From a virus, in the IMG/VR virus record IMGVR_UViG_3300022934_004096, positions 1-22,214 of that record: a DNA stretch of 22,214 nucleotides; one strand, written 5' to 3'. The translations under genes were made by a program, and so were the position numbers. Positions 1-8,467 of this stretch are shown here, piece by piece (within the stretch, counting starts at the first letter, position 1; each line of letters begins with the position of its first letter). Below the pieces are notes generated by a model. The model worked only from the letters and a program-made list of their open reading frames with translations. It searched no databases and was not told where the DNA came from.

Positions 1-1720
1 ACCACAACGTCTGCCAGTTCGGGGCAAACAACGGGAAATCTCTACCGCCGTAGTAATATCGGTAGGTTGAAGGCACGTAATCATTGATTACGCTTATGTA
101 GTCGCTAAGCCAACGTTCCCAGATGGGGTTTTTAGACCAACCGCCGATCCGGAAGTAAGCGCAATGTCCAGCACTCCAATCGAATTGTTGCTCCGGAGAC
201 TCGGCATCAGCCAAACCACAAGCGAAAGCAATACTGTTGTCTGCGAGTAAATATCCGTTCCCGTGGTAGGGGAAATAGCGAACTGCGCCTCGAAGCCCAA
301 CAATGCCTAAATGAGTCCAACTCTGATTCGGATCTGAAAAGTCAGATCGACGAGACATTCGGAAAGCAAAACAATGCCACTGCGTGTACGTTTGTGGGCT
401 TGCATCTTTGGCTTTCCAAATCGCGTCTGTACTGGAACCTAATGCTGCCGTATTACCCCAACCGTGGAGGTACACATAGTCAGCACTTCTCATTAAGTAC
501 AATCTTTGGTACAACACGGCTGCGCCAAGGTTGATTAACATGCCCGTGTTTTGAGCAAAATCCTCATTACCCGTCGCATAGTACGAGTAGATGATGCTGT
601 CGCCACCATGGACAAACACAAAGCTGCCGCCTGCGTCCCCCACTCCAACCATGTCGTAAAAACGCCTATCACCACCATAATCGCCGGGTTGTCCGTAGTA
701 TCCGACGATTTCTAGTGACTTTGGCGTACCGATTTCCCGCCACGTAGCCCCACGGTCTCCGGAACCACAAAACCCGAAGTACCATTTTGCTTCATCGGCA
801 TCGAATTCAGTCCAAACGATTCGGATATATCCTGCACTTTCGGCAACCCGAAGACAAAAGGGCCGAAACGAACGATCAATAAACCTCGAAATGATTCGAG
901 AAGCAACCAACGACCAGTTCAAACCATCGTCGCTGTGGTAGACATCAATATCATCGCTGACTCGGACGATTAAGCGCATCGCCCCGTCAGGCAAAACCAC
1001 CACGCCCAAACTGCAAAGCGGATCTGCATGATTATCGATGGATTGGACTCGGAAAGTCGCATATGACCAATCGCCATCGTCCGAACCGGAATCAGGATTT
1101 GCCCCTTCCCATCGGGAATCTGCATATCGATATGCAACCTGAACTTTGTTTGAATCGCTGCTGCTCGCAGAACCCAACGAGCAATAAATAAACTCCCGTC
1201 GGAGAATCGGATTATAGCAACCCGTTAACCCGTAGCCGTTTATGTTTGTCGGGCTTCCAGTTCTGTCTTCTGCGAAGATCGAGTCTTCTGAATGCCAACG
1301 CCTATCGTCTGGTTCACCCCTGTAGTTGGTACTACTCGGGTTATCGGGTACGTTGCCTGCGGTGTATGACGTTGTCTCGGATTCATCAGAGAACTTCCAG
1401 ACCCATCGGCTCCCATCGGCCATACCACCGGAGCCAACGATCAAAACGTCCTGTTTGTCTAACCGTCGAGCAGGTGAACCTTCAATCAAGTTCGAAGGTT
1501 GGGGCGCACCCGAAGACGATACGGTTCCCGCCCCTTCATTTGTTGAATTAGGAACACCCGGCCCAGGAATTAACCCAGCTTCGCCGCGAGTTCTCACGCT
1601 ATCGCCAAACGTAGCCGCGAGCGTCCCATCAGTCAGAGTCGTTGAAACCAGTTTTTGCCGGTCTTCAAGTGTTCTGTCCGGAAGGATGACAAAAGCTTTG
1701 GGGTCGCCTCTGTAAGCCAT
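1..1720 (-). CDS. Tail-tip or fibre protein with Asp-box (BNR-like) motifs, 3' end outside window
   Basis: This frame is open from an ATG at 1720 to the left window edge: 573 codons with no stop, so the C-terminus is missing. The ATG overlaps the tape-measure stop (TGATG), and GGAG lies 6 bases upstream of it, which suggests translational coupling. Residues 1-90 are Gly/Ser/Pro-rich and may be a linker or virion anchor. From about residue 90 on the protein is rich in aromatic and beta-prone stretches. Asp-box motifs are visible at S263-DDGLN-W269 and S320-GDRGAT-W327, with a weaker third one (SDPNQSW) near 462-468. Asp-boxes mark beta-propeller sialidases and other glycan-binding or glycan-cleaving proteins. 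I see no clear catalytic triad. Its place right after the tape measure fits a tail-tip, receptor-binding or depolymerase protein. A distal tail protein is the main alternative. The structural-protein call is firm; the propeller call is moderate. Confidence 0.75.
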   Translation of the reverse strand, partial: MAYRGDPKAFVILPDRTLEDRQKLVSTTLTDGTLAATFGDSVRTRGEAGLIPGPGVPNSTNEGAGTVSSSGAPQPSNLIEGSPARRLDKQDVLIVGSGGMADGSRWVWKFSDESETTSYTAGNVPDNPSSTNYRGEPDDRRWHSEDSIFAEDRTGSPTNINGYGLTGCYNPILRREFIYCSLGSASSSDSNKVQVAYRYADSRWEGANPDSGSDDGDWSYATFRVQSIDNHADPLCSLGVVVLPDGAMRLIVRVSDDIDVYHSDDGLNWSLVASRIISRFIDRSFRPFCLRVAESAGYIRIVWTEFDADEAKWYFGFCGSGDRGATWREIGTPKSLEIVGYYGQPGDYGGDRRFYDMVGVGDAGGSFVFVHGGDSIIYSYYATGNEDFAQNTGMLINLGAAVLYQRLYLMRSADYVYLHGWGNTAALGSSTDAIWKAKDASPQTYTQWHCFAFRMSRRSDFSDPNQSWTHLGIVGLRGAVRYFPYHGNGYLLADNSIAFACGLADAESPEQQFDWSAGHCAYFRIGGWSKNPIWERWLSDYISVINDYVPSTYRYYYGGRDFPLFAPNWQTLW

Positions 1721-4700
1721 CAATCTCTCCCGTAACGGTTAAACCTGCCCCGTTCGAATCCCACTGTAACACCCGAGGCTTTCTTTAGTTTTCTTTCTAG
1801 CTTTGGAGCATGGCCCCGGTCCATGGCTGTGACAGTAACCGCGTCTAACAACCGCCCTTCCGCCATGATTGCAATATCGATGGGGGCTCCGCCTCCCATC
1901 GTTGAGATTCCGGGGGTTGCTTGGTTTGCGCTCGGGCCAACAGGCGCAGCCATGCGACGGCGGTTTTCCTGGGCGGAAATAATCGCTTCGCCTTTGTGTA
2001 CGGTAACAAGGCGGTTGGACGGAATGTAGTCGATCCCGGAGTACGCATTGAGACCGACGAAACCCGCTAATTTGTCAACGTAATCTCCAATCATTCCTCC
2101 AGTACCTTCCCCGTCTTTTCCGCTGCCTTGGAAAATGTTCTTGATACCCTTGAATGCTCTACTGAATATGTCTTTGAAAATCTGAACAAGCTCTTCGAAA
2201 GCTTCCCTTAAACCCTTGAAAATTGCTTTGATTATCTCAAGTCCGATTTGCGGAAGCTTGAAGATGACTTCTTCCACCAAGGCTTTGACCAAGGCGACAG
2301 CAATTTCCGGAATTCTGGTTATGATTTCAACGAAGATTCTTGGAATCGCAACAATAACTGCGGTGATGATTTCATCAATGCTGTTGACGAATGCCAGGAT
2401 AATATCGGGAATTGCTCCAATGATTGCGGAAATCACATCAGGAAGCATCCCGATGATTGCTCCGATCAAATCCGGAAGCAATTCAATTATGCTTGCTATG
2501 AGAAGTGGAAGTTGTTCCACCAATGTTGTTGCTAAAGACAATATTCCTTCAACAATAGCCATTACGATTGTTGGAAGGTTGTCGATGAAAGCTTTGATGA
2601 TTTTGGGTACGGCCTTGACCAGAGCCTTCACAATGTTATCGACGCCGCTAATCAATGCTTCAATGACGTCGGGAAGCGCGGCAACCAACGCGTCGATAAT
2701 GTCAGGCAATACCCGTACAATATTAGCGACGCCTTCTGTGATTACCCGAATCACTTCTGGCAGTGCTCGTACAATGGCATTGATCACCATTGGGAGCGCA
2801 TCAATCAAAGCTTGAATCAGTACATCGAGGGCATCCAACAACTCGCGCAGAAGTTCGGGAAGTGCTCTGCGAACAAAATGCACGAAGATATTCGCTAAAT
2901 GCGGAATTGCATCTGCGACCCCTTCAATGAGAAGGGGAATGCCTTCCACCAATACGTTGATTAGCCTTGGAAGCTCATTTGATACACGCTCGGCCAGAAT
3001 CGGAATGGCCTCCGATACCCGTTCGAACATCGCTGGCAATTTGTCAGCCAATGCATCCAGCATTGACGGCAGAGCCACGATTAGTTGTTCGGTGAATCGA
3101 GCCGCACCGAGGATTAAATCCTTAACGAATGCTCTCGCTGCTTCTGCGGCATCGAAAGCTGACAAAGCAACAAATGCATTCTCGTATTCTTGTGCAGTGA
3201 TGGACCCACGAGCTAACGCTTCATCGATCTCCAAAATCGCTGCTTCAGCTTCATTAGCTGAATCGATGACGGCTGACATTCCATCTTGGATGGAGAAAGT
3301 AAAACCGCCAGTCATAAACGAGAAAACGTCTTTGATGGCTCCGACCGTCTTTTTGACGACCTTCTGAATGGTTCCAGAAACCGTTTCAGCGATGGACGTC
3401 GCCGTGTCGGCAACACCCTTCAGAGCTTCAAGAGAAGCCTTCTGCCTTTCTTTGGAAGTCTTCTTCTCTAACTCTGCAATCTTTCTGTTGTAGTGCGCTG
3501 TAATCTTGGCTTTTTCTTCTTCCGAAGCTTCTGCGTAATCAACAAGTTTGTCGGCAAGTTGTTGTTCCAACCTTGCTCGCTGCCGAAGCATATCGGCTTG
3601 CTCGCGGAGAAATTTTGCCAGTTTCTTGTTCTTCGTCTTCGAAGCACGATCTTCCAACGCCGCAGATTGTTCGGTTTCGAAGTTGGTTAACTCGATGATT
3701 TCCCTGGTAATTTTCTCTTTTTCTTTCAACGCCCTCTGATCGAACAACTCATTGATTCTTGCTTTTTGAGCTTCCGTTGCTTCGGAATGCTCTGCAAGCA
3801 TTTTCATCCGATCGATTTCAATCTTCATCAAGCGAGCGCCGCGCGCAGTGGCAGCTTCAATCGCCATATTTTCGATTTGTTGCTCGATAGCTTGGAAGAT
3901 GGCTCGCCGTGCCATCTGCCTTTCCAACTCATGCCGAGCTTCAATATCCGAAATCGCTTGTTGTCTTTTCGCAACAACAACGAGGTATGGAACAGTGCCG
4001 GCTTGATACAGGGCTAGTTCGTCATCGAAAGATCTCTTTGCTTCTTCCAACTCTTTCTTGTAAGCGGCTTCTGTGATAGCTGCCGCATCGTCTCTGAATC
4101 TGTTTCTCGCTTCAATCAGGGCTTCAGCCTGTTCGCGCATGAATTCAGACGTTTCTTTCGCCTCCCGATTCCGGAACGTATCGAGAATTTGTTGTTCAGT
4201 TTCAGCCCGTTGGCGAAGCAAATCGGCCCTTGCTTGGCTGTTTTCTGCGAGTAACGCAAGTTCATCGGCATATGCTTTTCGCGTTGCTGCGATGGCGTTC
4301 TCAAATTCAATGCGAATGAGTTCGGCTTCGTCTGCTCGCGACTTGCGAAGTTCATTTGCCGCTTTCTCTTGAGCTTTGATTCGCTTCTTTTGAGCATTCT
4401 CAAACTCGCGCGCAGCTTCTTGCGACTGGCGAGCCAACTCCTCTGCATCTCGTTGTTCATCACGGGAGATTTTCTTACGTTCAATCGAACGCCTATGATT
4501 TTCGGCTGCAATTGCATTTGCGAACGTCTGGAATCTTTGTTGAAGATCCCTTTCTTTCTTGTACGCATCGTCCCGGTACACTGAAAGTTCTTGGTATGAA
4601 TCGGCAACTCTCTTTAGTTGTCCCGTCACAGTGTCTTTGATGAAGAACCCGGAGCCATGTTCATCAACGTCTTCGAAAGCATGAGCAAGTTCTGTAGCTT

Positions 4701-6642
4701 TTTGGCTAGCCTGATCGGCTTGGACTTGGAACGTTCCCAACCGTTCCATCATCTTCGCCATAGCTTTTTGAGAACCATCGACGCCCTGTTCGGCCAATTC
4801 AAAGGCGTCTGCAACACTCATCACGATTTCATTTCCGTCAAACAATGCTCGGAAATGAGTACCAGCCGCAGTGCCGGCAGCGATTTCATGCGCCGTTAAC
4901 GAACGAACGTTCTCAATAGTCTTTTCAAGTGACCTGTTTAGCTTGCCCTGCGTAGCAAGCCGGTCTTCCATGATTCGAAGGAAGATTTGATTTGCGTTTT
5001 GTTCTGATTGCGCCCTCTCCAACAGAACTTTTCGCCGGTACTCGTCGCGTTCTGCTAGCTTGTCTTGTGTTAACGCAAACCTTTCTGTTACTTCGGAAGC
5101 TTCGCGCGTCAGGTAAATGTAACCGCCAATGGTTGCGACAAAAGCTCCGAGGGCTAACACAAGGGCATAAATACCACCGGTTGCTGTAGTGATCGTTCCA
5201 GCTAAAGCTGCGATTGCACCGGACAGACCGGTGACTCCAACCTTCATGCCAACAACTGTGGCAATCGCTAACTTAACAGAAACAACGAATTGTTGGACTT
5301 TGATCGCAACGAATGTCGCAGCGATTAAAACACCAACCTTCTCCAGCAGAGGCAACATGGTGGATAAGATAGAAACAACTCTACTTAAACCATCTACAAA
5401 GTTAACAAAAGTATTTGCGATCTGAATCCGGTTCGATTCCAACCACTCCGTAATTGACTCTAAAATAGAACCGAAAGAATCGGCCATATTGTCGCTTTCT
5501 TTGTTGAAAACAAAAGCGGTGTGTTGAATGACTTTCGAAAGGGTCGTTAACAATTTCTTGAGTGGTTCAGCGTAAGTCATAAATACGCTCAACATCAATT
5601 CTTCGAGAGCCGAGATAACGATTTGGAACTGTGATTTCACAGTGTCCAACATCATTTCATACGTTTCTTCTGCGCTTCCAGCAGAGTTTTCGAGTGCATC
5701 CAACAATTCAAAATAGTTGGCTTGCCCGTCTCGGAATTGCTCCGCAATGCTTGAAATATTCGCACCAGCGCGAACACCGAAGACGTCCATCATATCTGAT
5801 GCTTTCAGCCCAGCATCAGCGACGGTTTGCATGATTTCCCCGAAAGTATGAAGTTCCGGGTTAATGTCTTTCTGCGTTAGCCCGTACCGGGCTAGTGCTC
5901 GTTCCCCCTTTGCTGTTACTTTCGCGGCTTGACTCATTGCCATGCGAAAGTTTGTTCCAGCCATCGATCCTTCAAGACCGAGGTTACGGAACTGCGCAAC
6001 TGCCGCCGTCGTCTCTTCGAGCGACATACCAAATGCAGCACCGACAGAGCCCGCGTATTTCATGGCTTCCGTCAAACTGCTCATGTCGAAAAGTGAGGCT
6101 CGAAGCGTTTCGTTAAACACATCGGCTACGCGATTCGACTCGCTGCTGTGCATGTTGAACTGTGCCATTGTCGCGGCCAACAACGACGTGCTTTGGGACA
6201 TTTCAGCCCCAGCAGCACCAGCCAACATGAGTGCGGGTCCACTCACGTCCATGATTTCGTTTGTACGAAGACCCGCACGCGCAAGGTCCTGCATTGCATC
6301 GGCAGCTTGCGTTGCCGTGTATTGGGTGCTCGCGCCTAATTCTCTCGCTTTCTTCGTAAGTGCTTCTAATCCATTTACGCCATCCACCGCAACGGCAGCG
6401 ACTTTTGTAATGGATTGTTCGAAATCAGCGCCAACCAAAGTCGACTTGACACCGAACGCAGTAATCGCGGCATTCGCCGCCATGAAACTGCCAACGAGAA
6501 CTTTCTGAATACTGTTCCCGAATTTGTTGATTCGGTTGTTGAACTTGAGGAGATTGCTTTCTGCGTTTTCGACAGCCTTTGAAAACTGCGCATCTTGAAG
6601 GAGCAACTGGATTGTCAGTTTGCCGATATTCTGGTTAGCCAT
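1720..6642 (-). CDS. Tape measure protein, 1640 residues
   Basis: The tape measure sets tail length and fills the tail tube, and is ejected before DNA. The ATG at 6642 has GGAG 5 bases upstream. Residues about 60-250 carry the TP901-type tape-measure core (TATQAADAMQDLARAG, then SLTEAMKYAGS and GLEGSMAGTNFRMA). Residues about 427-511 hold Gly/Ala-rich hydrophobic segments able to cross a membrane. Residues about 675-1065 are long charged coiled coils rich in Lys, Glu, Arg and Ala. Residues about 1190-1470 are proline-punctuated hydrophobic repeats. Near the C-terminus DYIPSNRLVTVHKGEAIIS matches the conserved DYVP...HKGE signature seen at the end of many tape measures, followed by a basic tail. 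I see no peptidoglycan hydrolase domain. It follows the two chaperone frames, which normally act on it. Confidence 0.96.
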   Translation of the reverse strand: MANQNIGKLTIQLLLQDAQFSKAVENAESNLLKFNNRINKFGNSIQKVLVGSFMAANAAITAFGVKSTLVGADFEQSITKVAAVAVDGVNGLEALTKKARELGASTQYTATQAADAMQDLARAGLRTNEIMDVSGPALMLAGAAGAEMSQSTSLLAATMAQFNMHSSESNRVADVFNETLRASLFDMSSLTEAMKYAGSVGAAFGMSLEETTAAVAQFRNLGLEGSMAGTNFRMAMSQAAKVTAKGERALARYGLTQKDINPELHTFGEIMQTVADAGLKASDMMDVFGVRAGANISSIAEQFRDGQANYFELLDALENSAGSAEETYEMMLDTVKSQFQIVISALEELMLSVFMTYAEPLKKLLTTLSKVIQHTAFVFNKESDNMADSFGSILESITEWLESNRIQIANTFVNFVDGLSRVVSILSTMLPLLEKVGVLIAATFVAIKVQQFVVSVKLAIATVVGMKVGVTGLSGAIAALAGTITTATGGIYALVLALGAFVATIGGYIYLTREASEVTERFALTQDKLAERDEYRRKVLLERAQSEQNANQIFLRIMEDRLATQGKLNRSLEKTIENVRSLTAHEIAAGTAAGTHFRALFDGNEIVMSVADAFELAEQGVDGSQKAMAKMMERLGTFQVQADQASQKATELAHAFEDVDEHGSGFFIKDTVTGQLKRVADSYQELSVYRDDAYKKERDLQQRFQTFANAIAAENHRRSIERKKISRDEQRDAEELARQSQEAAREFENAQKKRIKAQEKAANELRKSRADEAELIRIEFENAIAATRKAYADELALLAENSQARADLLRQRAETEQQILDTFRNREAKETSEFMREQAEALIEARNRFRDDAAAITEAAYKKELEEAKRSFDDELALYQAGTVPYLVVVAKRQQAISDIEARHELERQMARRAIFQAIEQQIENMAIEAATARGARLMKIEIDRMKMLAEHSEATEAQKARINELFDQRALKEKEKITREIIELTNFETEQSAALEDRASKTKNKKLAKFLREQADMLRQRARLEQQLADKLVDYAEASEEEKAKITAHYNRKIAELEKKTSKERQKASLEALKGVADTATSIAETVSGTIQKVVKKTVGAIKDVFSFMTGGFTFSIQDGMSAVIDSANEAEAAILEIDEALARGSITAQEYENAFVALSAFDAAEAARAFVKDLILGAARFTEQLIVALPSMLDALADKLPAMFERVSEAIPILAERVSNELPRLINVLVEGIPLLIEGVADAIPHLANIFVHFVRRALPELLRELLDALDVLIQALIDALPMVINAIVRALPEVIRVITEGVANIVRVLPDIIDALVAALPDVIEALISGVDNIVKALVKAVPKIIKAFIDNLPTIVMAIVEGILSLATTLVEQLPLLIASIIELLPDLIGAIIGMLPDVISAIIGAIPDIILAFVNSIDEIITAVIVAIPRIFVEIITRIPEIAVALVKALVEEVIFKLPQIGLEIIKAIFKGLREAFEELVQIFKDIFSRAFKGIKNIFQGSGKDGEGTGGMIGDYVDKLAGFVGLNAYSGIDYIPSNRLVTVHKGEAIISAQENRRRMAAPVGPSANQATPGISTMGGGAPIDIAIMAEGRLLDAVTVTAMDRGHAPKLERKLKKASGVTVGFERGRFNRYGRD
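2230..3075 (-). repeat. Proline-punctuated hydrophobic repeat block in the tape measure gene
   Basis: This coding segment, residues about 1190-1470, repeats a unit of the form ALPDVIxALIxGV many times, with Pro recurring roughly every 11 or 22 residues (for example LLPDLIGAIIGMLPDVISAI). The repeats are amphipathic or fully hydrophobic and diverged, so at DNA level they show only as recurring gg-aat-gc-tc patterns. The block creates long open frames on the plus strand, which are shadows. Periodic repeats are known in tape measures and relate to tail length and tube symmetry. Confidence 0.8.
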
Positions 6643-6678
6643 CGTTACTCCATTTGGGCTAGCTACATTCTATCTTAT

Positions 6679-7023
6679 TTAGATAGTTTCAACACCGAAG
6701 CCAGCAGCAGAAATGTTGAACATCATCTCTGCATCTTTCGACTCCTCATTTTTATCCTTCTTATCTTTCGATATTCGGGATTTTTTATATTTGCTTCCAA
6801 GTGCGCCCAGCACCGGCTCTGCTACCAAATTGATCATGCTGACTTTATGCATCAACACGCATTCGGAAGCAAAACCGATCTGATCCCAAGTCAAATCAAG
6901 AACTTGGTCCATTGTCCATCCAGAAGAAAACAAAGAACCAAACATTTCCTTGATCTGAACCGTTACATCGCCCCGCCCAGAGCCGTCATCGCGCTCCCGG
7001 TTCTCTTCGCGAGGCGAACGAAC
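6679..7023 (-). CDS. Tail assembly chaperone, -1 frame extension (lambda T-like)
   Basis: This frame holds the second tail assembly chaperone segment. The -1 frame is open without a stop from the slippery heptamer at 7023-7029 through the end of the G-like gene and on to the TAG at 6679. The segment reads VRSPREENRERDDG and continues through QIKEMFGSLFSSGWTM to the C-terminus. A fusion made by slippage would have 141 residues of G plus about 114 from this frame, 255 in all. An ATG at 6945 would give a free 88-residue protein, but the open upstream frame and the lambda G/GT precedent make expression by frameshift more likely. The Trp-rich WTMDQVLDLTWDQIGF stretch and the lysine-rich middle fit the T domains of siphophages. 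GT-type proteins bind the tape measure and recruit tail tube subunits. Confidence 0.8.
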   Translation of the reverse strand, partial: VRSPREENRERDDGSGRGDVTVQIKEMFGSLFSSGWTMDQVLDLTWDQIGFASECVLMHKVSMINLVAEPVLGALGSKYKKSRISKDKKDKNEESKDAEMMFNISAAGFGVETI

Positions 7024-7445
7024 AAAGGGGCAATTGCTGCCACCAATTCTTCGATGGCGAACAGATCCGAAGCATCAATCACATCGATGCCAGCTTTGTT
7101 GCCGTTCTCAAGGGCTGCGTTGTATGCCTGGGGGTGAGCCGTCATAAACATGCGAGCCAACGCATCGACGACTTGTGGGTCTTGAGCCAAATTCAGAAGA
7201 ATGCCGACGATGCCCAAAGCTCCAGTGACATTCATATCGATATTCACTGCCGGCAACGATTTTACTTCATCGATTAACCGCATAATCTCAATTTGCTTCC
7301 GAGCACTTACGCTGCCAGAAACAATGTGCTCCTCGCCCGTTACGTCAGTAATCACAACGGATTTGACTGGAACAAGAGTTTCAATAAGCTTTTTGAGATC
7401 CAACTCTTCTTCGTTTTGATTCACTTCGACCTGGTTTTCAGACAT
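6963..7445 (-). CDS. Tail assembly chaperone (lambda G-like)
   Basis: This 160-residue protein has an acidic N-terminus (SENQVEVNQNEEELDLKKL) and an alpha-helical middle. It sits between the tail tube gene and the tape measure gene, the fixed place of the G-type tail chaperone in siphophages. The ATG at 7445 has GGAGG just upstream. The first stop is at 6963, but the slippery heptamer near codon 140 allows a longer G-T fusion. Chaperones of this kind coat the tape measure and are absent from the finished virion. Family identity is inferred mainly from position, size and the frameshift, as sequence conservation is low. Confidence 0.85.
   Translation of the reverse strand: MSENQVEVNQNEEELDLKKLIETLVPVKSVVITDVTGEEHIVSGSVSARKQIEIMRLIDEVKSLPAVNIDMNVTGALGIVGILLNLAQDPQVVDALARMFMTAHPQAYNAALENGNKAGIDVIDASDLFAIEELVAAIAPLFVRLAKRTGSAMTALGGAM
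7023..7029 (-). promoter_or_regulatory. Programmed -1 ribosomal frameshift site CCCTTTG
   Basis: On the minus strand the zero-frame codons 140-141 of the G-like gene are CCT TTG, preceded by C, giving the heptamer C CCT TTG (X XXY YYZ). A tandem slip by -1 re-pairs on CCC TTT. The -1 frame is open from there to 6679. Both codons slip onto near-cognate pairs as in known -1 sites, although the final G is not the most efficient base. I did not fold the downstream RNA to look for a stimulatory structure. Confidence 0.75.
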
Positions 7446-7446
7446 T

Positions 7447-7462
7447 GCACCTCCAAGGCGTC
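7447..7462 (-). promoter_or_regulatory. Copy 4 of recurrent leader element GACGCC-N4-AGGTGC
   Basis: On the minus strand this reads GACGCCTTGGAGGTGC directly ahead of the ATG of the G-like chaperone, and its AGG forms part of the ribosome binding site. The CGCC and GGTG halves can pair in a 4-base stem (one G-U pair). Related copies lie at 8121-8136, 12598-12613 and 20765-20779. Function unknown. Confidence 0.4.
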
Positions 7463-7478
7463 TGCGTCATGGTAACAC

Positions 7479-7513
7479 AAAAAAGCACCAGACCCCAACG
7501 AGGAGTCTGGTGC
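7479..7513 (-). terminator. Rho-independent terminator behind the tail tube gene
   Basis: On the minus strand GCACCAGACTCC pairs with GGGGTCTGGTGC across a 5-base loop (stem arms 7502-7513 and 7485-7496, one G-U pair), followed at once by six T residues (7479-7484). It lies 18 bases past the tail tube stop. It probably lowers transcription of chaperone and tape measure genes compared with the abundant tube protein. Confidence 0.9.
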
Positions 7514-7530
7514 AATGAGACTAGCTTTAA

Positions 7531-8085
7531 TTACGCAGTAACGCGAACGAACTTGATCAGTTGGCTGCGGTAATCAAGCGAACTTCCGGCCCAATCGGTG
7601 CTGACCCGCTGGCACTTGAACGCCGCCGGGAACTGATGCTCGTCAGAACCAAGCGGAGCAGAAAGGCCAGCCTCGGCGACAACCTTCCAAGCATACACAT
7701 TCATCGTGTTGCCAGTAACAGCCATCGCATGCTCGATGTGGAGAGCATAGCTGGTCGTGAGCGGGTCGCCACCGAAACTGAAAGTGTCCGAACCACCACC
7801 GCTGGTAGTTTGGCCGGCTCCCAGAATCGCGGCGAAGTTATCGAAGTTCCACTCAATCGAAGTGAAGTTGATCATCACACCTTGAGTCTGACTGAAGGTG
7901 TACTCGATCAGCTTCGGGTTACCCTGCATGATGTCCCGACGTTCGCTGGAAACCTCAATGGTGACGCCATCTTCGGTGATGAATCCAACGTCAGTCGAAG
8001 GGGTAGATCCGGCTGCGCCAAGGTAAACTTTGGCAGGTCCGAAAGAGATATTATTGGTGCTACCTGATGGAATGTTTAAAGGCAT
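7531..8085 (-). CDS. Major tail tube protein
   Basis: This 184-residue protein should polymerise into the tail tube. Its start, PLNIPSGSTNNISFGPAKVYLG, followed by GFITEDGVTIEVSSERRDI and the beta-rich remainder, matches the pattern of siphophage tube proteins: an N-terminal arm, a strand that describes the deformation of the entry (FITEDGV), then a beta-sandwich. It is followed immediately by a strong terminator and then by the chaperone frames, the usual tail tube gene position. The ATG at 8085 has GAG 8 bases upstream. The 70-base gap ahead of it holds one copy of the recurrent leader element. Confidence 0.88.
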   Translation of the reverse strand: MPLNIPSGSTNNISFGPAKVYLGAAGSTPSTDVGFITEDGVTIEVSSERRDIMQGNPKLIEYTFSQTQGVMINFTSIEWNFDNFAAILGAGQTTSGGGSDTFSFGGDPLTTSYALHIEHAMAVTGNTMNVYAWKVVAEAGLSAPLGSDEHQFPAAFKCQRVSTDWAGSSLDYRSQLIKFVRVTA

Positions 8086-8120
8086 TGGTCAACTCTTTGG
8101 GTTTGATATGCTTTCCAGTA

Positions 8121-8136
8121 GCACCTTAACGGCGTC
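8121..8136 (-). promoter_or_regulatory. Copy 3 of recurrent leader element GACGCC-N4-AGGTGC
   Basis: The minus strand reads GACGCCGTTAAGGTGC in the 70-base gap ahead of the tail tube gene, about 36 bases from its ATG. It is thus too far away to serve as that gene's Shine-Dalgarno sequence. CGCC can pair with GGTG in a short stem. I see no convincing promoter in the rest of this gap. Confidence 0.4.
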
Positions 8137-8155
8137 TGGTGAGACTGTACCATCA

Positions 8156-8467
8156 CTATAACTTTTCTTCAACGTATTCCAAAGCATTCAATTCGCCGCA
8201 ACCCCGACAAACTACACGAATTGAACCACCTGCGCCTAACCGAACATATGAAACGAAATCACGGTAACGAATTCGAAGTTCATCTACTGTTTCGTCATAA
8301 AGTCCAAGTCGAATTTTGCATTTGGAACATTTCCAAATCACGTCGCAAGGCGAGTGTTCTTCTTGTTCAACCGGCGAAGAGGTGGCAGGGAGGCTTTTGA
8401 CCAAAATGTTGAGGTCTTTTTCGATCCCGCGAACTTGCCGTTCTAACCTTTCAATCCGCTCAATCAT
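8156..8467 (-). CDS. Coiled-coil plus zinc-ribbon protein
   Basis: From the ATG at 8467 this is 103 residues. Residues 1-25 form a heptad-like helix (MIERIERLERQVRGIEKDLNIL). A zinc-ribbon pattern follows: C47-SK-C50 and C87-RG-C90, with LRIRYRDF between the two pairs. The general layout, C-x2-C, short loop, C-x2-C-G-x2-N, recalls the Com/zinc-finger translational regulators of Mu-like phages, but with an insert. The resemblance is from memory and is weak. I chose the ATG at 8467 because GAG lies 6 bases upstream and it overlaps the end of the upstream gene only slightly. A GTG at 8497 would add 10 residues and overlap by 38 bases. The gene sits between tail terminator and tail tube genes, where no zinc protein is normally expected. 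Confidence 0.7.
   Translation of the reverse strand: MIERIERLERQVRGIEKDLNILVKSLPATSSPVEQEEHSPCDVIWKCSKCKIRLGLYDETVDELRIRYRDFVSYVRLGAGGSIRVVCRGCGELNALEYVEEKL

Noticed and set aside
2216-2815. A 199-residue open frame on the plus strand, with other long plus-strand frames across the tape measure
   Set aside because: It lies fully inside the tape measure on the opposite strand, is caused by the repeated hydrophobic codons, has low-complexity Ile/Ser/Met-rich content and no ribosome binding site context.
7001-7022. The GGGCGGGGCG stretch near the G stop as the frameshift site
   Set aside because: It does not fit the X XXY YYZ pattern in the zero frame, whereas the CCCTTTG heptamer upstream does.
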